Shown here piece by piece: positions 1 to 7,047 of a DNA stretch of 64,000 bases; within the stretch, counting starts at the first letter, position 1, and each line of letters opens with the position of its first letter. This stretch comes from Actinomycetales bacterium (GTDB taxonomy: Bacteria > Actinomycetota > Actinomycetes > Actinomycetales > Dermatophilaceae), in assembly GCA_002748155.1 (NCBI GenBank), contig PDRO01000003.1:124001-188000 (forward strand). Reading direction: 5' to 3'. The notes below the pieces were generated by a model. It was not told the DNA's origin and did no database searches. It worked only from the letters and a program-made list of their open reading frames with translations. Position numbers and translations under genes: made by a program.

Positions 1-512
1 CGCATCAAGTGCACGAGCAGATCGAACTCACGAGTCGTGAGGGCGAGCGTCTCGTCGCCGATCCGGCTGATCCGGGCCCGAGGATCGACATGCAGATCGG
101 TGTCCACGAGCGGGTGGGAATCAGCAGCGGGCGTTGCAGACTCGGCGGCCCCGACCCGGCGCAGGACCGACTGCACTCGTAACGCCAGCTCGCGGGCCGA
201 GAACGGTTTGGTGACGTAGTCGTCGGCCCCCACCTCCAGACCCAGCACCCGGTCGCTTTCCTCTCCGCGGGCCGTGAGCAACAGGACCGGCAGGGCTTTC
301 CACTCCGCCCGCAACTGGCGGAGCACTTCGAGACCGTCGAATCCGGGCAACATGAGGTCGAGCACGACCAGATCAGGTGGGGTATGCCGCGCGCTCGCGA
401 TCGCGTGCGGACCGTCGTGAGCTTCGGTGACCTCGAAGCCGGCCCGGGTGAGATAGCTGGCGACGACTTCGCGCACGGTGGGATCGTCGTCGACAACCAG
501 GACCTGGGGCAT
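1..512 (-). CDS. OmpR/PhoB-type response regulator, C-terminus cut by window edge
   Basis: This is a two-component response regulator that would bind DNA after phosphorylation by an unseen sensor kinase. From the ATG at 512 the protein begins MPQVLVVDDDP, which carries the acidic Asp pocket of a receiver domain. It continues through DLVVLDLMLPG (phosphorylated Asp), LLLTARGEE and DDYVTKPFS (conserved Lys). A linker follows, then the first part of an OmpR-type winged helix (LTTREFDLLVHLM) before the window ends at about 170 residues; a full protein would have about 225-240. No partner kinase is visible; one probably lies beyond the left edge. The family is certain, the regulon unknown. The protein carries one GTATGCCG-class octamer, read as Arg-His-Thr with the rare CAT codon. 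Confidence 0.93.
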   Translation of the reverse strand, partial: MPQVLVVDDDPTVREVVASYLTRAGFEVTEAHDGPHAIASARHTPPDLVVLDLMLPGFDGLEVLRQLRAEWKALPVLLLTARGEESDRVLGLEVGADDYVTKPFSARELALRVQSVLRRVGAAESATPAADSHPLVDTDLHVDPRARISRIGDETLALTTREFDLLVHLM

Positions 513-597
513 AACCCGCAAGCCTAGGAGGCCGGTGCGAGGTCGCAACGTGAACGGTTGTTAGGAATCGGTGACGTCTGCGCTCGGACCGGGTGGT

Positions 598-1596
598 TCA
601 GACGGGGTGACGGTAGAGGTTGGCCACGCCGTTGGTCAGCGCGACGACGAGCAGGGTAGCGCCGAGCATGTGGCTGGCGACCAACATGATCGGCAGGGCG
701 GCGAAGAACTGGGCGTAGCCGATCACCCCCTGCGCCACGGTGATGCCCAGCACGGTGCTCCAGGTATGCCGAGCCCGGGTGTTTTCGGTCGTGAGGTGGA
801 CCGCGATGAGCATCGCGACGACAAGTCCGGCAAAGAGCATGACGGCGTCGGCATGCAGCCAGGACATCGTGCGCGGATCGAAACCGGTCCGAGCCGGAGC
901 GTCGGCATCGCCCGAATGTGGCCCCGACCCGGTGACGATGGTTCCCAAAGCGAGCACGATGCCGGCCAACGCGGCTGTAGTCCAGGCGAGTCGGGTGACC
1001 AACCGGGGGACGAGGGCGACTCGGGGCTGGGGCTCCGGGCCGTCTTCGGCGCCGCGCAACAGCCCGGTCGATAGGGCGATGAGCACCATCGAGCAGAGGA
1101 AATGGAAGGCGACGACCAGCGGATTGAGACCGGTCCAGACGGTGATCCCGCCGACCACCGCCTGCGCGAGCACGCCACCGATGATTCCCCACGCGACCCG
1201 ATGCAGGGTGCGACGTGACGGCATGGCTGACCACACCGCCCATACCGCGAGGACCGCCAGCACGAGCAACACCCCGGTGAGTAGTCGGTTGCCGAACTCG
1301 ATAACGGAGTGGAACCCCTGGCTCTGACCGGATATCGGCGTGAGCGATCCTTCAGCGCAGGTCGGCCAGTCCGGGCAGCCCAGACCACTGCCCGTGAGCC
1401 GCACGATGCCGCCGGTGACGACGATGAGGACCTCGGCGATGAGGTTGGCGATGAGGATCGGCCGGACCCAGGTCGGCCGGGTTACCGGCAGTACCTGCCT
1501 CATGCGGGCTGAGAATCCGGTCGGCCGGTTCGCCATCATGCCCCCGCGACTCGGCGAGCTGGACTCGGTCTGCGGTTGTTGCTGCTTCGCCACCAC
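598..1596 (-). CDS. ctaA: Heme A synthase CtaA (COX15 family)
   Basis: This membrane enzyme oxidises the methyl group of heme O to the formyl group of heme A for aa3-type cytochrome oxidase. It has 332 residues and about eight hydrophobic segments. The first, near residues 45-65, runs into the family signature VTGGIVRLTGSGLGCPDWPTC, which holds the conserved Cys pair region. Later segments contain the heme-ligand His regions (FHSVIEFGNR, FHFLCSM, WLHADAVM, VASHMLGA). The first GTG at 1596 is preferred because a TACCCT box lies 6 nt upstream, as expected for a leaderless message. In many actinobacteria ctaA lies near an ABC-2 transporter and sufR, as here. SURF1 at 26598-27401 serves the same oxidase. 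Confidence 0.95.
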   Translation of the reverse strand: MVAKQQQPQTESSSPSRGGMMANRPTGFSARMRQVLPVTRPTWVRPILIANLIAEVLIVVTGGIVRLTGSGLGCPDWPTCAEGSLTPISGQSQGFHSVIEFGNRLLTGVLLVLAVLAVWAVWSAMPSRRTLHRVAWGIIGGVLAQAVVGGITVWTGLNPLVVAFHFLCSMVLIALSTGLLRGAEDGPEPQPRVALVPRLVTRLAWTTAALAGIVLALGTIVTGSGPHSGDADAPARTGFDPRTMSWLHADAVMLFAGLVVAMLIAVHLTTENTRARHTWSTVLGITVAQGVIGYAQFFAALPIMLVASHMLGATLLVVALTNGVANLYRHPV

Positions 1597-1602
1597 AGGT
1601 CA

Positions 1603-1608
1603 AGGGTA
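1603..1608 (-). promoter_or_regulatory. Predicted -10 box for leaderless ctaA
   Basis: On the minus strand the hexamer TACCCT ends 6 nt before the GTG at 1596, so transcription would begin at or very near the start codon. No convincing -35 hexamer is seen. Confidence 0.5.
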
Positions 1609-1672
1609 GGCGCCGACGCTGATCCCGCTGACCAGGGGCCGTGTGGGACTGCTCTCGTGACCGTTTCGTCCG

Positions 1673-2419
1673 TCATTCCGACCATTTGAACGTCCGAGCG
1701 GCCAGCCCGGTCGCGACCACACCCCAACCCACGAGCACGGCCAGCTGCGGCAGGCTCAGCATGCCAGCACCCAGGGCGTCGCGCAGCCCGTCGGCCAGCG
1801 ACGCTGACGGCAGCACAGCGACCAACTGGCTTGCGGCTTCGGGGAACTGCTCCCGGGGCACCACCACCCCACCAAGGACGAGCAAGAGGATCCACACGAG
1901 GTTCGCGATCGCCAGCACACCTTCGGCTCGGACCGTGCCGGCCAGCAGCAGTGCCATCGCGACGAAGGCCCAGGTGCCGACGAGCAGGAAAAGCACGGCA
2001 TACCCGAGCCCGGACCACACCGGTGCCCAGCCCAGCGCGAGGCCGACCGCCCCGATGACCAGCCATTGGAGCACCTCGACTCCGAGCGTGGCCAATGCCT
2101 TGCCCCACAACAACCCGTCGCGTCCCAGTGGTGTCGTGCCGAGCAGCCGCAGCACGGCATACCGACGATCGAAGCCGGTCGCGATCGCTTGAGCGGTGAA
2201 GGCAGCCGAGATGACACACAGAGCCAGCACCCCGGGAACCACGATGTCCACCCGTTGACCCGCCCCCAGGTCCGGGACCGTGGTCAGCGTCAGGCCGAGC
2301 AGCGCCCCGAGGGGCAGGACGAGGGAGACGAGTAGTTGCTCACCGTTTGCCAGCATGATGCCCAGCTCGAACCGGGCCTGGGCGAACACTCGGACGCGGG
2401 CGGTGGCCGGGGCGCTCAT
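1673..2419 (-). CDS. ABC-2 type transporter permease
   Basis: This 248-residue integral membrane protein is the likely permease partner of the ATPase encoded just upstream on the same strand (4-nt overlap at 2416-2419). After an amphipathic N-terminus it shows about six hydrophobic segments, for example LLVSLVLPLGALLGL, VLALCVISAAFTA, WLVIGAVGLALGW and ILLLVLGGVVV, the usual ABC-2 membrane arrangement. The substrate cannot be told from sequence. Permeases of this kind are often found beside ctaA and sufR in actinobacteria, so a link to heme or respiratory-chain assembly is possible, but this is inference from neighbourhood only. A GTATGCCG-class octamer at 2155-2162 is read as Arg-Tyr-Ala-Val with a TAT codon. 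Confidence 0.88.
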   Translation of the reverse strand: MSAPATARVRVFAQARFELGIMLANGEQLLVSLVLPLGALLGLTLTTVPDLGAGQRVDIVVPGVLALCVISAAFTAQAIATGFDRRYAVLRLLGTTPLGRDGLLWGKALATLGVEVLQWLVIGAVGLALGWAPVWSGLGYAVLFLLVGTWAFVAMALLLAGTVRAEGVLAIANLVWILLLVLGGVVVPREQFPEAASQLVAVLPSASLADGLRDALGAGMLSLPQLAVLVGWGVVATGLAARTFKWSE

Positions 2420-3126
2420 CGGGCGGACCTGCGGGTGAGCTCGAAGTAGGCCTGTTCCAGGGATCGGGCACCGACGACACCCTCGGGAGGGCCTTCGGCG
2501 ACCGTGCGTCCGTCGCTGACGACGACGAGGTGGGTGGCCAGTGCCTCGGCTTCCTCGAAGGAATGGGTCGTGACCACGACAGTGGTCCCGTCGTCGCGGA
2601 TCTCGCGGAGCAGGTCGTAGACGTCGAGGCGGCCGTGGGGGTCCAGGCCGGCGGTGGGCTCGTCGAGGAACAGCACCTCGGGTCGGCCGATCAACGCGGC
2701 GGCCAGCGCGACACGCTGCACCTGCCCTCCGGAAGCCCGGCGCACCGTTGTCCCCGCGAAGGCGTCGATCCCGAGCCGGGCCGTCAGCGACGGAACGTCG
2801 GCAGGGTCCGCGTAGAAGGATGCGAGGTGGTGCAGCAGGCGCACCGGCTTGCTGCCGTTGGGCAGGCCACCGGACTGGAGCATGACTCCGACGCGGGCTC
2901 GGTGGGTCGGTGGGGCCAGCCAGGGGTCCGTGTCGAGCACCCGGACGTGGCCGCCGTCAGGCCGTTGCAGGCCCACCGCGCATTCGATGGCCGTGGTCTT
3001 GCCGGCTCCGTTGGGGCCCAGCACGGCGGTGATCTGTCCGGTGGGGGCCTGCCAGGTCATGTCGTCACAGGCCTGCACGTCGCCGAAGCGTCGGTGCAGG
3101 CCAACCAGGGTCACGGCCGAAGACAC
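2416..3126 (-). CDS. ABC transporter ATP-binding protein
   Basis: This is the nucleotide-binding subunit that powers the adjoining ABC-2 permease. It shows Walker A (GPNGAGKTT), a Q-loop region (VGVMLQSGG), the signature RASGGQVQR, Walker B with catalytic Glu (LFLDEPTAGLD) and the switch His (VVTTHSFEEAE). The start is placed at GTG 3126 (about 236 residues) because a TACACT box ends 7 nt upstream and because the protein then begins directly with the conserved SSAVTLVGLHRRFG region. A longer form from ATG 3180 would add 18 low-complexity Arg/Pro residues. It overlaps the permease start by 4 nt, so the two are co-translated. Substrate unknown. Confidence 0.9.
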   Translation of the reverse strand: MSSAVTLVGLHRRFGDVQACDDMTWQAPTGQITAVLGPNGAGKTTAIECAVGLQRPDGGHVRVLDTDPWLAPPTHRARVGVMLQSGGLPNGSKPVRLLHHLASFYADPADVPSLTARLGIDAFAGTTVRRASGGQVQRVALAAALIGRPEVLFLDEPTAGLDPHGRLDVYDLLREIRDDGTTVVVTTHSFEEAEALATHLVVVSDGRTVAEGPPEGVVGARSLEQAYFELTRRSAR

Positions 3127-3133
3127 GGCTGTG

Positions 3134-3139
3134 AGTGTA
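3134..3139 (-). promoter_or_regulatory. Predicted -10 box for the ABC transporter operon
   Basis: TACACT on the minus strand ends 7 nt before the chosen GTG start at 3126. It overlaps a GTATGCCG octamer at 3137-3144. Confidence 0.45.
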
Positions 3140-3291
3140 TGCCGCGGACCCCTTGGTGATGACCGAGGGGCCCGCGGCACGAACCGACGCCAGAGATCAC
3201 CCGCACCCGAAGCCGACCGGCGCAGGCCACGCCGACGTGGGCAATCGGGGTCTCTCAGAGCAGCGGCGCAAGCTCGTCGGGCGCATGAGGA

Positions 3292-3756
3292 TCAGTTCTG
3301 GAAGTCCCGCGCGGCCGATTTCTCCCAAGCAGTCCACGGCGACACGACGCCGCCGCTGCCGACTCGGAACCTGACTTGCTGATACATCTCCTCCTTCCCG
3401 ATTTCGGTGTCCGGTAGCGCGAGCATCTGGGACATCGTCACCGTCGCTGGAGACGCGAAGTAGCGGGTGTCCGAAGAGGTCGAGATGTGGTCGTCGGGGT
3501 TGGGCCAGTTGTCCCGTTCGTGCACGTGACGCTCCAGCGAGATCGAGCGACCGGTGTTGCAGGTGACGACGACGTCGTAGCGGATGACCTTGTTGCCAAC
3601 CGCGTTCGTGTGATGGTAGTAGGGCTGTAGCGGAGTGACAGTGCACCCGTGCGAAGTCGTCGAAGCACTGGCCGAGGCCAGCCCGACGAACGGGATGGTG
3701 GCGGCCGCGAGGACAACGGCGGCCGCACGGCGAGCTCGAATAGCATTGCGTAACAT
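3292..3756 (-). CDS. Secreted protein of unknown function
   Basis: The 154-residue product starts with a clear Sec signal peptide. Positive residues (MLRNAIRARRA) are followed by the hydrophobic stretch AAVVLAAATIPFVGLA and a likely cleavage site after ASASA near residue 32. The mature part has one Cys pair (GCTV and TCNT) that could form a disulfide outside the cell, several Tyr/His-rich stretches and no motif I recognise. A GGAG-type ribosome site precedes the ATG. It lies downstream of a two-component system on the same strand and is separated from it by the 3854-3881 hairpin, so it could be a target or an independent gene. I do not recognise the family. Confidence 0.72.
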   Translation of the reverse strand: MLRNAIRARRAAAVVLAAATIPFVGLASASASTTSHGCTVTPLQPYYHHTNAVGNKVIRYDVVVTCNTGRSISLERHVHERDNWPNPDDHISTSSDTRYFASPATVTMSQMLALPDTEIGKEEMYQQVRFRVGSGGVVSPWTAWEKSAARDFQN

Positions 3757-3853
3757 ATCCCCTGGACTCCTTGTGAGCGATGCGGCGGGCTCTCCGCCGC
3801 ACTTCTACGATGACGTGGCAGCCGTTCGGTCGCGTCTGCGCTGCGGGTGATTC

Positions 3854-3881
3854 CCTGGGTATGCCGGAGGGCATACCCAGG
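3854..3881. terminator. 12-bp perfect hairpin built from an inverted pair of the octamer core
   Basis: CCTGGGTATGCC (3854-3865), loop GGAG, and GGCATACCCAGG (3870-3881) form a perfect 12-bp stem. It lies 25 nt past the stop of the response regulator (minus strand) and about 100 nt before the secreted-protein start. No T-tract follows on either strand, which is common for actinobacterial terminators. The left arm contains an exact GTATGCCG; the right arm is a seven-of-eight match in inverse orientation. A role as an operator is the alternative. Confidence 0.6.
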
Positions 3882-3906
3882 TCTGCTGTCGGGTCGGTCT
3901 TGGCGA

Positions 3907-4560
3907 TCAGCCGACGACGACCAAGCCGCTGGAGTAGGCCAGCGCGATGGCTTGAGCCCGGTCGCGACACCCGGTCTTGTGGAGCAGACGGGACACATGG
4001 GTCTTGACGGTGCCGCTGCCCACCCAGAGCCGAGCGGCGATCTCGGCGTTGTTCAATCCTTCGGCCATGAGCACGAGCACCTCGAGCTCTCGGGATGTGA
4101 GCTGCGCGACGGCCGAACCAGCGGTGCCGGCGTGGGGCGAGTGCCGTAGCGTCGAGACGAGGCAGCCGGCGACCCCGGGGTCGAGCCAGGTCTGACCGGC
4201 GGCGACGGCGTGCACGGCGTCACAGAGACCTCTAGGGGCGGTGCGTTTGAGCAGGTAGCCGTTCGCGCCGGCGAGCAGAGCCCGGTGTACGTCCGGGTCG
4301 TCGTCGAAGGCGCTGAGCACGAGCACCGCTGGACCGTCCTGCGATTCACGCAGGAGCATCGTGAGCTCGACACCGTCGGCTCCCGGCATCCGCAGATCGG
4401 TGACGACCACGTCCGGGGCCAATCGGAGCGCCAGCAGGTGAGCCGCCTGGCTGTCAGCTGCCTCACCGATCACTTGGAGGCCGGGATCGCTGCTCAGCAG
4501 CAGGGCGATACCCGAACGGACCAGTGGCTCGTCATCGACGACGAGAACCCGGATCGTCAC
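3907..4560 (-). CDS. NarL/LuxR-family response regulator
   Basis: This 217-residue regulator is the partner of the sensor kinase encoded just upstream, with a GTGA start/stop overlap at 4557-4560. The receiver domain (about residues 1-120) has the acidic pair (VLVVDDEP), phospho-acceptor Asp55 (VVVTDLRMPG) and conserved Lys (NGYLLKRTAP). The LuxR-type helix-turn-helix (about residues 150-210) reads LTSRELEVLVLMAEG, NNAEIAARL and GTVKTHVSRLL. The GTG at 4560 is chosen because an upstream start would extend far into the kinase gene. Target genes are unknown; the secreted protein beyond the hairpin is one candidate. Confidence 0.94.
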   Translation of the reverse strand: MTIRVLVVDDEPLVRSGIALLLSSDPGLQVIGEAADSQAAHLLALRLAPDVVVTDLRMPGADGVELTMLLRESQDGPAVLVLSAFDDDPDVHRALLAGANGYLLKRTAPRGLCDAVHAVAAGQTWLDPGVAGCLVSTLRHSPHAGTAGSAVAQLTSRELEVLVLMAEGLNNAEIAARLWVGSGTVKTHVSRLLHKTGCRDRAQAIALAYSSGLVVVG

Positions 4561-5750
4561 GACCTCACGGCTCCCGCCCTGATCCGGAAGTCGGTGTGCG
4601 TGACCGCGGACCGACAGGCAGCTGTCCGTTCTCCAGCTGACCGAGGCAGGATCAACTCGACCACGAATCCGTTGCCTTCGCGTCCGTAACGCAAGTGGCC
4701 GCCGCCGTCGCGCGCCCGTTGGGCCAAGCCGGGCAAGCCGGTGCCACCGCTCCAACCCGCTGGACGAGCCAGCGTCTTCGCCGGAGTGTGGACCTCGTTG
4801 TGCACCCTCAACCGGACCTGCTGGCTGGTCACCTCCAGATGTGCCGCACAGTGCACGTGGCGACCGCCGTGCTTGGCGGCGTTGGTGAGGGTTTCCTGCA
4901 GTGTTCGAAGCAGGATTCCCGAGAGCTCGTCGTCAAGGTGGTCAAGGCTCGGGGATCCCCAGTCCCCGGTGTGGTCGACAGCGACGCCCATGGCGTTGGC
5001 CAGCTCCAGTACCTTGGTCAACTCGTGAAGAGGCGATCTCGGGGCCGAGCACTCGCGGAGCGCACCGACGACGTGGCGCAACTCGAGCAGTGTTCGCTCG
5101 GCGGCGGTCTCGATCGCGGCGAGTGAGCCGTGGGCGATCTCGGGCCGCGATGCCGCGGCCGCGCGGGCGCCGGCTGCCTGCAGGTGGATCGAGGTGACAG
5201 CGCCGGTGAGGCCATCGTGCAAGTCACGGGCGATGCGTCGTCGCTCCTGCTCGCGGATCTGTCGGTCGTTGGATCGGTTCTGCTGGTCTTGTCGGTGCCT
5301 GTGGATGCCCGCAGCGACAACTGGCGTGACGAGAGCCAGCCAGAGTCCCAACACGGTGCCGGTGTTCAGCAGCGGTCGGTCGGACCAACGGGCGGCCCCG
5401 TAGCTGTGCGCGAGGAGCACGAGCACCAGTGCCGGCGCGAAACGGGCTGAGCGTCGAGGACCTTGGACCGACGTGACGGCATACACCGCGACGAACAGGC
5501 CGGCGAAGGGTTGCCATCGAGGCACCAGGAGGCTGACCGAGGCGAGCGCCAACTGGGCCCAGAGAGTCGCCTGCGGCCGTCGGTGCCGCCACCACAAGCT
5601 CTGGTGCCCGATTGCGACCACGACGATCGGCAGCCAGACCGGGACGTGATCGCCGGTGACGGTCCGGGTAGCGCCGTTCCAGGTGATCAGGTCGACTCCG
5701 ACCACGATGACGACCACCGCAGCGCGGCCCCATGCGGGATGGTTGCGCAT
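4557..5750 (-). CDS. NarL-type sensor histidine kinase
   Basis: This 397-residue membrane sensor kinase should phosphorylate the overlapping NarL-type regulator. The first 150 residues hold about five hydrophobic segments with short loops and no large extracellular domain, so the signal may be sensed in or near the membrane. The HisKA_3 dimerisation helix reads RRRIARDLHDGLTGAV, with phospho-acceptor near His178. The C-terminal HATPase region has an N-box-like stretch (LQETLTNAAKHG) and a G-box (GGTGLPGLAQRARDGGGHL). The start is the ATG at 5750, 11 nt beyond the stop of the small gene at 5762-6130, so the three genes probably form one operon. Signal unknown. Confidence 0.93.
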   Translation of the reverse strand: MRNHPAWGRAAVVVIVVGVDLITWNGATRTVTGDHVPVWLPIVVVAIGHQSLWWRHRRPQATLWAQLALASVSLLVPRWQPFAGLFVAVYAVTSVQGPRRSARFAPALVLVLLAHSYGAARWSDRPLLNTGTVLGLWLALVTPVVAAGIHRHRQDQQNRSNDRQIREQERRRIARDLHDGLTGAVTSIHLQAAGARAAAASRPEIAHGSLAAIETAAERTLLELRHVVGALRECSAPRSPLHELTKVLELANAMGVAVDHTGDWGSPSLDHLDDELSGILLRTLQETLTNAAKHGGRHVHCAAHLEVTSQQVRLRVHNEVHTPAKTLARPAGWSGGTGLPGLAQRARDGGGHLRYGREGNGFVVELILPRSAGERTAACRSAVTHTDFRIRAGAVRS

Positions 5751-5761
5751 GACCGAGATCG

Positions 5762-6130
5762 TCAGTAGCCATCACAGAAGCTAGCCCACGGAAACAGCGC
5801 GCACCAGAAGGCGTCAACTACCGGTTCCCGGAAATCATGCCGCGGCGGGGCCTTGCTCGGCTCGTCGAGTTCAAGCCCCACCCGAGCTGGTTGGTCTTTC
5901 CACTCGGCAATCGGGCCGATGCGTGTGATGCGCCGGAGCTCGGCTCGTTGTTGACCGTCGGCCAGCCAACTCAGATGGGCCAGACCGGTGAACTCTTGGC
6001 GCTCGGCCAGGGCGGCCTCGAGATCCGCGTGCGCGCTGAGCAGCTGTGGCAACTCCAGATTCGCGAATCCGGCCAGCCGCCAGCGATCCTTCGCGTCTTG
6101 ACCGTACACGGCGACGATGAGACGGGACAT
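5762..6130 (-). CDS. Conserved-looking small protein of unknown function
   Basis: I do not recognise this 122-residue protein. The ATG at 6130 is well supported by AAGGAG 5 nt upstream, and the stop lies 11 nt before the sensor kinase start, so it is probably the first gene of the two-component operon. It has no signal peptide or membrane segment. The N-terminal half (SRLIVAVYGQDAKDRWRL) looks like a beta strand followed by a basic helix, the middle is rich in Leu, Ala and Glu, and the C-terminus is aromatic with two Cys (WCALFPWASFC). It could modulate the kinase, but this is a guess from position alone. Confidence 0.6.
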   Translation of the reverse strand: MSRLIVAVYGQDAKDRWRLAGFANLELPQLLSAHADLEAALAERQEFTGLAHLSWLADGQQRAELRRITRIGPIAEWKDQPARVGLELDEPSKAPPRHDFREPVVDAFWCALFPWASFCDGY

Positions 6131-6230
6131 GCGAGCTCCTTCGGTGAGGTTTCCCGTTAGGAGACTCTGGGGGGAACACTGATACTCCCTGGCTGCGGCT
6201 ACGATGCCTGTCAGCATCGACCGATGCCTG

Positions 6231-6255
6231 GGGGCTGCTGGGGGCTGCTGGGGGC
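6231..6255. repeat. 10-bp direct repeat upstream of sufR
   Basis: GGGGCTGCTG occurs twice in tandem (6231-6250) followed by a partial third copy, in the 205-bp gap between the divergent small gene (start 6130) and sufR. No function is evident. Confidence 0.5.
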
Positions 6256-6300
6256 GCCGACGCCACGGGGCCGGTCTCTCGAGCGTTGCCGGGCCGTGGC

Positions 6301-6330
6301 TTGGTGCCTAGCAACAATTAAGACATACTT
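6301..6330 (+). promoter_or_regulatory. Predicted suf operon promoter with possible SufR site
   Basis: TTGGTG (6301-6306), a 17-bp spacer and CATACT (6324-6329) make a plausible sigma-70-type promoter whose start point would fall at the GTG of sufR (6336). The short inverted repeat AAG-N5-CTT (6320-6330) overlaps the -10 box and is a candidate SufR operator for autoregulation. The operator call is inference; the half-sites are only three bases. Confidence 0.45.
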
Positions 6331-6335
6331 GCGTG

Positions 6336-7034
6336 GTGCATTTCGAGCAACCGGTCGAGCAGGACTCGTGCACCCGTGCGCGGGTGCTGGCTGCCGTGTC
6401 CGAGCACGGACCGATCACCGCTCGCCGGATCGGGGCGTTGCTCGGCCTCACGGCGGCAGCCGTGCGACGCCATCTCGATGCTCTGGCCAGTGCTGTGGCC
6501 ATCATCGAACGCAAGCCGCATCCGACCGGGACGGCACGAGGTCGTGGCCGGCCGGCCCGGGAATGGGTGCTCGCCCCAGCCGGGCACGAGGCGCTGATGA
6601 GCGACTACGATCATCTGGCCGCCCAAGCCTTGCACTACCTGCGCCAGGCGCTGGGACCCGAGGCGGTCTCGTCGTTCGCCCGGACCAGGGTGGCCGATTT
6701 CGAGGCCCGGTATGCCGCCGAGCTGGCCTCCGCAGGCTCCGACCCGGTGCTTCGCGCGGAGGCCCTGGTCGCGATCCTCAACCGCGACGGGTATGCCGCA
6801 ACCACGCGCCCGATCGGTTTCGGTGCGTTGTCCGGGGTGCAGATCTGCCAAGGACATTGCCCGGTCAAACACGTTGCCGAGCAGTTCCCGGAACTGTGCC
6901 ACGCCGAGACCGAAGCGTTCTCCCGGCTGCTCGGCGTGCACGTGCAGCGGCTGTCCACGCTGGCCAGCGGCCAGCACGTCTGCACGACGTTCGTTCCCTC
7001 TGCAGCGCCGTCATCGGCCGCGGCAGCTCGATGA
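6336..7034 (+). CDS. sufR: SufR-type iron-sulfur sensing repressor
   Basis: SufR proteins repress the suf operon when they carry an Fe-S cluster. This copy has about 232 residues. An N-terminal winged helix-turn-helix (ITARRIGALLGLTAAAVRRHLDAL) is followed by a helical region. A C-terminal Cys group reads ICQGHCPVKHV, ELCHAE and HVCTTF, which matches the family's cluster-binding cysteines. GTG 6336 is preferred to GTG 6333 because a CATACT box ends 6 nt before it. The gene is followed 13 nt later by sufB and probably heads the operon. It holds two GTATGCCG octamers within 90 bp (6710 and 6791), both read Tyr-Ala. Confidence 0.93.
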   Translation: MHFEQPVEQDSCTRARVLAAVSEHGPITARRIGALLGLTAAAVRRHLDALASAVAIIERKPHPTGTARGRGRPAREWVLAPAGHEALMSDYDHLAAQALHYLRQALGPEAVSSFARTRVADFEARYAAELASAGSDPVLRAEALVAILNRDGYAATTRPIGFGALSGVQICQGHCPVKHVAEQFPELCHAETEAFSRLLGVHVQRLSTLASGQHVCTTFVPSAAPSSAAAAR

Positions 7035-7047
7035 AAGGCAAGGTCCT

